Both the position numbers and the translations under genes were made by a program. From assembly GCA_036388295.1 (NCBI GenBank), contig DASVSC010000003.1, positions 1 to 18,643 of the forward strand: DNA of 18,643 nt, read 5' to 3'. A model generated the notes under the pieces. The model ran no database searches, was not told the origin of the DNA, and worked only from the letters and a program-made list of their open reading frames with translations. Source of the stretch: RYN-431 sp036388295. GTDB taxonomy: Bacteria; Planctomycetota; Phycisphaerae; Tepidisphaerales; Tepidisphaeraceae. This document shows positions 1 to 5,815 of this stretch, in pieces (position 1 is the first letter of the stretch; each line of letters opens with the position of its first letter).

Positions 1-35
1 TGGCGGATCGCTTCGATCAGTTGACGTTTATCCAT
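1..35 (-). CDS. 5' end of an unidentified leftward gene
   Basis: The reverse complement reads ATG at position 35 followed by MDKRQLIEAIR, and it is open to the window edge. Only 11 codons are visible, so no function is assigned. The short basic-then-helical start resembles the beginning of a small cytoplasmic protein. No clear Shine-Dalgarno sequence precedes it. It is divergent from the gene at 134, so the ~98-bp gap (36-133) would have to hold promoters for both. I see no convincing -35/-10 pair there. Confidence 0.45.
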   Translation of the reverse strand, partial: MDKRQLIEAIR

Positions 36-133
36 AGCAGGGCTACTTTCGCGGCTGGTCCGACCGGACTTTTGCGGCATCAGGTAGTAGCCGAATCGGT
101 CGGGCCGGCTTCGCGACTCCAATAATATTCACT

Positions 134-943
134 ATGGCCGACGCCCCGCAGACGATCCCGACGCCGCCGGTCCCGCCGTCCCCCGGCCGTCCGGCTTCCG
201 ACCAGCCGCCGCTGAGCCGCCTGGAGAACCTGCACCGCATGTCCCGCACCGCGGGCCTGGGCAGCAGTGACTACACCGCCGTTAACGTCACTGCGGTGGT
301 CGCGGTGCTGATCGCGGCCGCCAGCGCGTTGGCGCTGATCGCGCCGGTTTTCCTGTTCCTGTCCGTCCTCGGCGTGGTCTTTGCCGCCGTCGCCATTAAG
401 CAGATTCGCTCGTCCAACGGCACCCAGACGGGCCTGCCGCTGGCGGTGTTGGCGCTGGTGCTGACGCTCGGCGTGACCACGGTCACCGGCTACCGCTATA
501 CGCGGAGCGTGATCCAGCAGAATAACGACACCCGAGACCTCGATAGCGTCGCCGGCCGGTTCGGCCAACTGCTGGCGGAGGGCAAATACACCGACGCGTA
601 CGCCATGACCGACCAGCGTTTCAAGGACGAAGTATCGCTCGAGCGGTTCGAAGGTTTGTTCGAAGAAATCAAACGGGTGCCCGGCTTCGGGCCGGTCACT
701 GGAGTGCGCACGAGCAAGCTGTTCAGCATCGAGGCCGACCCAGACACCGGCCTTCGCGTGGGACGCGGCTTTGCCATGTTCGACACCCAGAACAAAAGCG
801 GCAACGAGGCCCTTCGCACGGAGATGGCCTACCGCTACGCCGGCGACGAGTGGAAAGTCCTGACCATCCCCAAACTGTTCCCGCCTCCGCAATCCACACC
901 TGGTGCCGCGCCCGGCCAATCGGCCGGCCAGACGCCGCATTAA
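134..943 (+). CDS. Membrane protein with DUF4190-like N-terminal segment and soluble C-terminal domain
   Basis: This 269-residue protein begins with a Pro-rich cytoplasmic stretch (about 1-45). A hydrophobic block follows at about 49-88 and another at about 101-120. The pattern of the pair, with an AxxxIxxI...G...LPLAxLxLxL arrangement, resembles DUF4190-type membrane segments. Residues about 135-255 form a soluble alpha+beta domain (VAGRFGQLLAEGKYTDAYAM...), which looks like the NTF2-like DUF3887/DUF4878 folds often tethered to membranes. The C-terminus is a Pro/Gly/Gln tail. No catalytic motif is visible and the role is unknown. The ATG at 134 has no obvious Shine-Dalgarno sequence. A terminator-like hairpin lies about 110 bp downstream, so it is probably monocistronic. 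The gene call is solid; the domain naming is inference. Confidence 0.85.
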   Translation: MADAPQTIPTPPVPPSPGRPASDQPPLSRLENLHRMSRTAGLGSSDYTAVNVTAVVAVLIAAASALALIAPVFLFLSVLGVVFAAVAIKQIRSSNGTQTGLPLAVLALVLTLGVTTVTGYRYTRSVIQQNNDTRDLDSVAGRFGQLLAEGKYTDAYAMTDQRFKDEVSLERFEGLFEEIKRVPGFGPVTGVRTSKLFSIEADPDTGLRVGRGFAMFDTQNKSGNEALRTEMAYRYAGDEWKVLTIPKLFPPPQSTPGAAPGQSAGQTPH

Positions 944-1050
944 CTGAGCGTCGTGCGGGTCCATCAATCATCCTGCTGAGTCCGATTCCGGCGCCGCGCG
1001 CCGCGACCCGCCTACAGCTTTGTGACGTCATGTGCCGATAACCGCTGGCA

Positions 1051-1078
1051 GGGCGAGCGTGTGGGCTCGCCTTTCTCT
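1051..1078 (+). terminator. Rho-independent terminator-like hairpin
   Basis: A perfect 7-bp stem GGCGAGC/GCTCGCC (1052-1058 with 1065-1071) encloses a 6-nt loop and is followed at once by TTTCTCT. It lies between the gene ending at 943 and the lipoprotein gene starting at 1096, where it could end the upstream transcript. The remainder of the 944-1095 gap shows only GC-rich sequence with no gene. Confidence 0.6.
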
Positions 1079-1095
1079 AGCCGAGGCGGTTCCGG

Positions 1096-2391
1096 ATGAC
1101 GTGTCGCACTGCTCTTGTAAACCTGTTGACTGCCTGCACGCTCGCCGCCATCAGCGGCTGCGGCAGCGTGACCATCGACCCGCCGGCCGCCAACGGCGAG
1201 TGGCCCGCCTTCGGGCCCGCCGACGCTGACGCACACGGCCGTAACGCCGCCGTGCTGCCGGTGGCCAACGTGTTCGGCGAACTGCCCGACACCGCCATTG
1301 ATTCCAAAACCGTCGCCAGCGAGTTCGGCTTCCAGCAGCACACCGCCACCGACGAAGGCTACGACGCCGAGCCGACCCTCAGCCCTGACGGCCGCTGGAT
1401 GGCCTTCACCAGCACCCGCCACGACAAAGCCACCGACCTGTACCTGCAAAAAACCGGCGGCCAAGCCGTCACGCAGTTGACCAGCGACACGGCCGACGAC
1501 GCCTTTCCGACCTTCTCGCCCGACGCGACCAAAATCGCGTTCTCCTCCAACCGCAACGGCTCGTGGGACCTTTACACCATGACGCCGGGCGGCAAGAACA
1601 TCGTGCAGGTCACCAGCGGCCCGAGCCACGACATGCACCCCAGCTTCAGCCCCGACGGCACGCGGCTGGTTTACTGCAGCCTCGGCGCACGTGGGCAGTG
1701 GGAACTCTGGACCGTTACGATCGCCACCGGCGAACGCCGGCAGATCGGCTACGGCTTGTTCCCGAGCTGGTCGCCGCAGAAGGACAAGGACATGATCGCG
1801 TTTCAGCGTGCCCGCAACCGCGGCGCCCGCTGGTTCAGCATCTGGAGCTGCGAACTTCAGGACGGCGAGGCGCGGCAGATGACCGAGGTCGTCGTCAGCA
1901 CCAACGCCGCTGTGGTCAGCCCCTGCTGGAGTCCCGACGGCAGCAAGCTGGCGTTCGCCACGGTTGTGGCCCCGAACACGGTCGACGCGGAAGGGAAGCC
2001 GACCGGCCAGCAGGACATCTGGACAGTGGACGTCGACGGCGGCAACCGCCATCGCCTGACCGACGGCCGCGGCATCAACACCAGCCCGAACTGGGGCCGC
2101 GACGGACGCGTCTACTTCGTCAGCAACCGCGCCGGCACCGACTGCATCTGGTCCGTCAGCCTCAATGCCGCCAAACCCGCCGAACTGGCAGCCAAGCCGG
2201 CGCAAGCGCCGCTCATGCACGATACGGCAGCCAAACCGGCCGCGGTCATCGAGGCACGCGACGAGCGGGCGTCGCGGCTGATTCCGCCGATCGTCACGCC
2301 GAAGGCCGCCACGTCAGAGTCTGCCGATGTCCAAGCCAGGCCGGCCGCCCCTGCGCATGACGATCACGTGGCGACGGTGCCGCTGCATTAG
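1096..2391 (+). CDS. TolB-like PD40 beta-propeller lipoprotein
   Basis: This 431-residue protein has an N-terminal signal with lipobox ISGC (Cys22), so it is predicted to be lipid-anchored in the cell envelope. At least six PD40/WD40-like blades can be read, with SPDG or near variants at about 96-99, 141-144, 185-188, 225-228, 279-282 and 333-336. Each is followed by a strand such as WMAFTS, IAFSSNR or LVYCS and a D-x-W/L-Y/W-T motif. This is the C-terminal propeller architecture of TolB, but the TolB N-terminal alpha/beta domain is absent. An Ala/Pro-rich tail (about 360-431) follows the propeller. Propellers of this type usually mediate protein contacts in the envelope; no partner can be named. 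It is followed after 69 nt by another lipoprotein gene. I do not call it tolB because the gene lacks both tol-pal neighbours and the N-domain. Confidence 0.88.
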   Translation: MTCRTALVNLLTACTLAAISGCGSVTIDPPAANGEWPAFGPADADAHGRNAAVLPVANVFGELPDTAIDSKTVASEFGFQQHTATDEGYDAEPTLSPDGRWMAFTSTRHDKATDLYLQKTGGQAVTQLTSDTADDAFPTFSPDATKIAFSSNRNGSWDLYTMTPGGKNIVQVTSGPSHDMHPSFSPDGTRLVYCSLGARGQWELWTVTIATGERRQIGYGLFPSWSPQKDKDMIAFQRARNRGARWFSIWSCELQDGEARQMTEVVVSTNAAVVSPCWSPDGSKLAFATVVAPNTVDAEGKPTGQQDIWTVDVDGGNRHRLTDGRGINTSPNWGRDGRVYFVSNRAGTDCIWSVSLNAAKPAELAAKPAQAPLMHDTAAKPAAVIEARDERASRLIPPIVTPKAATSESADVQARPAAPAHDDHVATVPLH

Positions 2392-2415
2392 AAACGGTCG
2401 CCCCTTTTCCAGTAC

Positions 2416-2436
2416 AGGCCCGCTGAAGCAGGCCGT
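2416..2436 (+). repeat. Small hairpin with CGCTGAAGC core
   Basis: GGCCCGC-TGAA-GCAGGCC forms a short stem with one internal mismatch around a TGAA loop. The same CGCTGAAGCG core, in one orientation or the other, occurs in the hairpins at 4863-4892, 15502-15523 and 15537-15562. It lies in the leader of the lipoprotein gene at 2461. Confidence 0.5.
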
Positions 2437-2442
2437 GCCGAC

Positions 2443-2457
2443 GCTTGCGGAGCAAGC
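2443..2457 (+). promoter_or_regulatory. Hairpin presenting the ribosome binding site of the 2461 gene
   Basis: GCTTGC (2443-2448) and GCAAGC (2452-2457) pair perfectly around a 3-nt loop. The best Shine-Dalgarno sequence, GGAG at 2449-2452, lies in that loop and its last base enters the stem. The ATG at 2461 is 8 nt downstream. The arrangement decides the start codon and could modulate translation, though the hairpin is short. Confidence 0.4.
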
Positions 2458-2460
2458 CTT

Positions 2461-3171
2461 ATGACTAACCTGAAATGGATCGCCATCATCGGCCTGATCG
2501 TTGCCGCCTGCCTGATCTCGGGCGGATGCGCCGCGGCCCCGCAATACGGACGCGAGCGAGGCCTTGCGCTGCCGGGGCCGAAGCAGAAGGTCTGGGCCGT
2601 CGCGCCGGTGGTCAATCTGTCGGGCCAGCAGGGCGTCGACCCGCTGCTGCAGGCCGACCTGGTTTATCAGCAACTGCAGACGGTGGCGGGCCTGACGGTG
2701 GTACCGGTCGACCGCGTCGCCCAGGTTTATGCCGCGGCGGGGATGGAGCAGATTCAAAGTGCCGAGCAGGCGCACGCCGTGATCGACGCGCTCGGCTGTG
2801 ACGGTCTGGTCGTGATGACCGTGACGCAATTCGACCCGTACAACCCGCCGAAGGTGGGGGCCGCCATGCAGTTGTTCGAGCGTGACGAAAGCCGATTAAC
2901 AGGCCCCGACCCGCAGCAGATGCTGCGTGCCGCCACGCCCGGCCCGGAGACGAGTTTGCCGCGGCAAAACGACTTCACCCAAGTGGTAGGCATGTACGAC
3001 TCGACGAACGGCACGGTGCGCGACGCCCTCAATGCCTACGCCCGTGGCCGCCACGAACCGGCCGGGCCGATGGGGGCGAAGGAATATTTCGCCAGCATGG
3101 ACCGCTTTTGCGGCTTTGCGTACTACAGCCTCACGGAATCGCTTTTAGTCCGATTACAAAACGGTCGATAA
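2461..3171 (+). CDS. CsgG/LpoB-like alpha/beta lipoprotein
   Basis: This 236-residue protein has a hydrophobic leader (about 6-22) with two possible lipidation cysteines. Cys17 (VAAC) is a good lipobox; Cys23 (SGGC) is poorer. The body reads like the alpha/beta fold of CsgG, LpoB and GNA1162-type lipoproteins. There is a first strand KVWAVAPVVNLSG (about 42-54), a helix, then TVVPVDRVAQVYAAAG (about 79-94), a helix ending in DALGCDGLVVMTVTQFDPYNPP (about 118-139), and a helical C-terminus. These proteins work in envelope assembly or secretion; the specific role here is unknown. The start is set by GGAG at 2449. The neighbouring upstream gene encodes a propeller lipoprotein, so the two may act together. 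The fold assignment is inferred from the pattern, not from a search. Confidence 0.8.
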   Translation: MTNLKWIAIIGLIVAACLISGGCAAAPQYGRERGLALPGPKQKVWAVAPVVNLSGQQGVDPLLQADLVYQQLQTVAGLTVVPVDRVAQVYAAAGMEQIQSAEQAHAVIDALGCDGLVVMTVTQFDPYNPPKVGAAMQLFERDESRLTGPDPQQMLRAATPGPETSLPRQNDFTQVVGMYDSTNGTVRDALNAYARGRHEPAGPMGAKEYFASMDRFCGFAYYSLTESLLVRLQNGR

Positions 3172-3180
3172 TGGAGGAGT

Positions 3181-3287
3181 TGATCGGTTGAACGGTTGAT
3201 GAGTTGATCCGTGGCGGGCCGACGTTCAGAAGGCCCCTTCGAGCTTCAACCCGCCACGGATCAACTCATCAACGGGTCAACCGATCA
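3181..3287. repeat. 107-nt hairpin element, copy 1 (8-mer arms plus 47-nt core)
   Basis: Four tandem 8-mers of the form TGATNNGT (3181-3212) are mirrored by four ACNNATCA 8-mers (3256-3287). The arms pair at 36 of 38 positions (3181-3218 with 3250-3287). Between and overlapping them is a 47-nt core at 3211-3257, starting GTGGCGGG and ending CCGCCAC. It lies 9 nt after the lipoprotein stop codon and 19 nt before the next start. A second copy of exactly the same length lies at 3582-3688. Confidence 0.85.
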
Positions 3288-3306
3288 GCGTCTCCCCGGA
3301 GCACTT

Positions 3307-3528
3307 ATGGCCGACGAAACCAAATCCCTCTCGCTCTCCAAAGGTAAACACCAGTTCTGCTTCAAGTACGAAGCCGGACAGGAGAGCCAGGTGCTTGACA
3401 CGCTGGTGGACATGGTTCACCGCCGCGACGTGCCGTTCGATTGGTTCGACGCCGCCGTGCTCAGCCACCAGCTGGGCCAGCACCTGGCAAAAGAATTAAA
3501 CGGTCTGCTGCCGAAAAAAGCGGCATAA
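3307..3528 (+). CDS. Small hypothetical protein, 73 residues
   Basis: I do not recognise a characterised family. The ATG at 3307 is chosen because GGAG lies 5 nt upstream; an in-frame GTG at 3211 would run through the palindromic element and is unlikely. The protein is hydrophilic and mixed alpha/beta. A basic/aromatic segment KGKHQFCFKYE (about 13-23) is followed by a helix QVLDTLVDMVHRRDVPFDWFDAAVLSHQLGQHLAKEL (about 30-66) and a Lys-rich end. No signal peptide or membrane segment is present. Codon use (C/G at third positions) matches the neighbours, so it looks like a real gene. It is bracketed by the two 107-nt hairpin elements, about 20 and 54 nt away, and a tyrosine recombinase gene lies next on the right. 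Confidence 0.75.
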   Translation: MADETKSLSLSKGKHQFCFKYEAGQESQVLDTLVDMVHRRDVPFDWFDAAVLSHQLGQHLAKELNGLLPKKAA

Positions 3529-3581
3529 CGCCGATAAAACAAGGGCGGGCCGCGCGGGGAAGCGGGGCCGGCTCGAGCAGT

Positions 3582-3688
3582 TGATCGGTTGATCCGTTGA
3601 TGAGTTGAACAGTGGCCGGCTGACGTGCGGAAGGCCCGTTAGAACTTCAGCCGGCCACTGATTAACTGATCAACTGATCAACGGATCA
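3582..3688. repeat. 107-nt hairpin element, copy 2
   Basis: This copy has the same design as 3181-3287: four TGATNNGT 8-mers (3582-3613), a 47-nt core (3612-3658, GTGGCCGG...CCGGCCAC) and four ACNNATNA-type 8-mers (3657-3688). The core is 38/47 identical to copy 1. The 12-bp end of the core stem (GTGGCCGGCTGA with TCAGCCGGCCAC) is perfect. The 8-mer arms carry about five mismatches. It lies between the 73-residue gene and the Xer recombinase gene. The rest of the 3529-3789 gap has no gene that I can support. Confidence 0.85.
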
Positions 3689-3789
3689 ACCCATGTCTGC
3701 CCCTTGAGCTGAGGATCGGCTCATGTCCGTGTGCGGGAATGTCCTGCACGCACCTTTCAGGATTGAGTCTGCGCCTCCGAGCGATCCTC

Positions 3790-4857
3790 ATGACACTTTC
3801 TCCCTTCGCCGCAACCTCTAATTCGGTAGACGAAAAAACGTTCTGCCCCCTGGTGCGGTCCTTTCTGGACTACCTGAAGCACGAACGCCACTTCAGCGAC
3901 TACACCGTCCGCAGCTACGGCGCGGACCTGTGGCAGTTCGGCCAGTTCATCGGCGGACAGATCGGCACTGCATTCGCCAGCGCCGTCCACGTCGGCGACG
4001 CCAGCGAAACGCTGTGTGCCAAGTTCGTCCGCTGCGAGACCGCCCTTGTCCGTGAGTTCCTCGCCTACCTGGCGGCCCAGAACTACACCAAGAGCACCAC
4101 GGCCCGGAAACTGGCGACGCTGCGCAGCTTCTACAAGTTCGTCATCCGCCGCGGCCTGGTGACGGCCAGCCCGCTGACCAGCATCCGCACGCCCAAGCAG
4201 GAACGCCGACTGCCCAAGTGCCTGGACCTGGAACAGGTGCAGAAGCTGCTCGACGCCCCCGGCGAAGGGGACATTCTGGCCCTGCGCGACAAGGCCATGC
4301 TGGAAGTGCTTTACAGCAGCGGCATCCGTGTCAGCGAACTGGTCGAACTGGAAACGACCGACATCGATCTGACCGAAGGCATTCTGCGCGTCCGCGGCAA
4401 GGGCCGGAAGGACCGGCTTACGCCGATCGGCAGCCAGGCGATCATGGCGTGCAAGAAGTACTTCATCGCCCGCCAGGCCGACCCGAAGATGAACACCGCC
4501 GACGCGGCCAGGGTGTTCCTGAACAAGCACGGCGAATCGCTGAGCACCCGCTCGGTCCGCCGTAAGCTCGACAAATACCTCGGCATGGCCGGCCTTGATC
4601 CCGGCATCAGCCCGCACACGCTGCGTCACAGCTTCGCCACGCACCTGCTCAACAACGGGGCCGACCTCCGCAGCGTGCAGGAACTGCTCGGCCACCAGAG
4701 CCTGTCGACCACGCAGGTCTACACGCACCTGACGACCAAGCGGATGAAAGACGTGTACGACAACGCCCACCCGCGGGCCCACTCGGACACGATCCCGCAC
4801 CCCGCGTCGCACGCGGCGTCGCACCACCACCCTCATTACCCCGCTAAAGCTGGCTAA
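3790..4857 (+). CDS. Xer-type tyrosine recombinase (XerC/XerD-like)
   Basis: This is a site-specific recombinase that would cut and rejoin DNA through a tyrosine, typically to resolve chromosome dimers at dif. Counting from the ATG at 3790 (355 residues), the catalytic set is complete: Arg180 in SSGIRVSEL, Lys204 in RGKGRKDRL, His276 and Arg279 in HTLRH, His302 in LLGHQ, and nucleophile Tyr311 in TQVYTHL. The SAM-like N-terminal core-binding domain spans about 20-135. Between its first helices it carries an extra segment (about 57-80) compared with ordinary XerC/D. After the usual AHPRA end there is a His/Ala/Pro-rich tail of about 25 residues, so the protein is longer than the usual ~300. 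An ATG at 3739 would add 17 residues with no better ribosome site. No IntI-type insertion between catalytic patches is seen. XerC versus XerD cannot be decided from sequence alone. Confidence 0.9.
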   Translation: MTLSPFAATSNSVDEKTFCPLVRSFLDYLKHERHFSDYTVRSYGADLWQFGQFIGGQIGTAFASAVHVGDASETLCAKFVRCETALVREFLAYLAAQNYTKSTTARKLATLRSFYKFVIRRGLVTASPLTSIRTPKQERRLPKCLDLEQVQKLLDAPGEGDILALRDKAMLEVLYSSGIRVSELVELETTDIDLTEGILRVRGKGRKDRLTPIGSQAIMACKKYFIARQADPKMNTADAARVFLNKHGESLSTRSVRRKLDKYLGMAGLDPGISPHTLRHSFATHLLNNGADLRSVQELLGHQSLSTTQVYTHLTTKRMKDVYDNAHPRAHSDTIPHPASHAASHHHPHYPAKAG

Positions 4858-4862
4858 ACGAC

Positions 4863-4892
4863 GGCAGGCCCCGCTTCGCGGGCCTGTCTGCC
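4863..4892 (+). terminator. Terminator-like hairpin after the recombinase gene
   Basis: CAGGCCCCGC-TTC-GCGGGCCTG (4865-4886, one bulged C) forms a strong stem 7 nt after the recombinase stop codon. There is no T-run after it, so it may be a transcript stabiliser or a dispersed repeat rather than an intrinsic terminator. It is nearly identical to the hairpin at 15537-15562. Confidence 0.5.
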
Positions 4893-4955
4893 ACGAACCG
4901 ATGGGAAGGCGGGCGGCCGGGAGCGATCCCGGCCGTTTGCTGTTAACAATCTGTC

Positions 4956-4980
4956 GTAGGGCGGGCACTGCCCGCCCTAC
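4956..4980. repeat. REP-like perfect palindrome
   Basis: Two 12-nt arms, GTAGGGCGGGCA (4956-4967) and its exact complement (4969-4980), surround a single C. The same arm recurs in the longer inverted pair at 7312-7367. It lies in an intergenic stretch. Such palindromes are typical of REP-type extragenic repeats; no RAYT transposase is seen in the window. Confidence 0.75.
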
Positions 4981-5207
4981 AAGAGCCGATGTAAAGGTGC
5001 AGGAAGTTCACAAAACCAAGCCCCGTCATCCGCACGGCCTGCGGCCGCCATATGGCCGTTCACACCGGCGAACTGGTGAAGGACGTGGCCGAGGCGAAAG
5101 ACACTTACTGCCCCGACGCCGCGGTAGACATCCTCGGCCGCCTGCGCCGGTACCTCAAAAACCCTGTTCAAACGCTGATCCGCTTTCTCTTGGGAAGGAG
5201 ACTGTTC
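4981..5207 (+). other. Intergenic stretch with a possible coding remnant upstream of the DoxX gene
   Basis: No certain gene is present. From the ATG at 5052 a frame stays open and runs in phase into the DoxX gene. Its first ~35 codons (MAVHTGELVKDVAEAKDTYC...) have coding-like third-position GC, while the last ~15 do not. It could be an N-terminal extension, a short leader peptide or the remnant of another gene. No ribosome site precedes 5052, whereas the ATG at 5208 has a very strong one. Confidence 0.3.
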
Positions 5208-5654
5208 ATGTCCGAGATCACAACACCATTGGCCAGCCCCGTGCTGGATGACTTCGTACCGACGAAGAAAAAAATCGACTGGCCCGTCTGGATCGGCCGC
5301 GGCATCAGCGGCTTGATGGCCGTATTGCTCGGCATGGGCGGCGTGATGGACCTGCTCAAGCCGCCGTTCGTCGTCGATGGCCTGGCCCGCGCGGGATACG
5401 CGGAGAGCGTGCTCGTGCCGCTGGGCATCACGGTGATTGTCAGCGTGCTGCTGTACCTGATCCCGCAGACGGCCGTGCTCGGCGGGCTGCTGCTGACGGC
5501 TTACCTCGGCGGGGCAGTCGCCACGCACGTTCGCCTCGGCGACCCGTTTTTCAGCATGACGATGATGCCCGTCTACTTCGCCGTCCCGCTCTGGCTCGGC
5601 CTGTTGCTGCGCGACCGGCGCTTGCGCGAACTGCTGCCGCTGCGCCGCGCGTGA
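5208..5654 (+). CDS. DoxX-like membrane protein
   Basis: This 148-residue protein has four predicted membrane helices at about 27-46, 68-87, 92-112 and 121-137. The motif GLMAVLLGMGGVMDLLKPP comes first, and G-x-L-L-L-T-A-Y-L-G-G-A-V-A-T-H in the third helix is the typical signature of the DoxX_2 group (a glycine-rich helix followed by ATHVRxGDP). These are small inner-membrane proteins of mostly unknown function, often next to VOC (glyoxalase-fold) genes. The start at 5208 is fixed by GGGAAGGAG at 5192-5200, 7 nt upstream. The 3' remnant of a VOC gene lies directly downstream, which fits the usual neighbourhood. Confidence 0.85.
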   Translation: MSEITTPLASPVLDDFVPTKKKIDWPVWIGRGISGLMAVLLGMGGVMDLLKPPFVVDGLARAGYAESVLVPLGITVIVSVLLYLIPQTAVLGGLLLTAYLGGAVATHVRLGDPFFSMTMMPVYFAVPLWLGLLLRDRRLRELLPLRRA

Positions 5655-5688
5655 ACGCGTAATGCGTACCGCCTACGACGACATCTGA

Positions 5689-5805
5689 CAAAACCGAAAA
5701 CTCGAATCGCACCGCAGCCAAGACCTGGACGGGCATGTCTCGGAACTGATGTGGTTCGACCCGGTGGCCGCCCAGAAGGCGATGAGCGAGCAGCCGAAGC
5801 AGTAA
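5689..5805 (+). pseudogene. 3' remnant of a VOC/glyoxalase-family gene
   Basis: A frame open from just after a stop at 5686-5688 to TAA at 5803-5805 encodes QDLDGHVSELMWFDPVAAQK and a short tail. The DxDGHxxExMWxDPxAxQ pattern is the characteristic C-terminus of VOC-superfamily proteins, including the metal-ligand Glu region. The N-terminal ~100 residues expected for a VOC domain are absent: upstream of 5689 there is a stop and then the DoxX gene end. No start codon precedes the motif except an internal ATG. This reads as a decayed gene of a former doxX-VOC pair. The motif recognition is from memory of the family. Confidence 0.55.
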
Positions 5806-5815
5806 GGTCGGCGGC

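Noticed and set aside
80..967. Long leftward open frame opposite the 134-943 gene, and similar long antisense frames elsewhere (for example 1012-2220, 3757-4968, 8418-9716)
   Set aside because: High-GC mirror frames of real genes: biased Arg/Ala/Gly/His composition, no ribosome site, no domains.
3211..3306. Upstream in-frame GTG start for the 73-residue gene
   Set aside because: It would translate the palindromic element; GGAG sits 5 nt before the ATG at 3307.
3181..4857. Integron-like reading: a cassette gene between attC-like hairpins next to an integrase gene
   Set aside because: The hairpins lack paired RYYYAAC/GTTRRRY core sites in the attC arrangement, have perfect 8-mer arms unlike attC, and the recombinase lacks the IntI-specific insertion and looks like a housekeeping Xer.
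5052..5207. N-terminal extension of the DoxX-like protein
   Set aside because: The last part lacks coding character and a strong ribosome site precedes 5208. It is kept only as a possible remnant.
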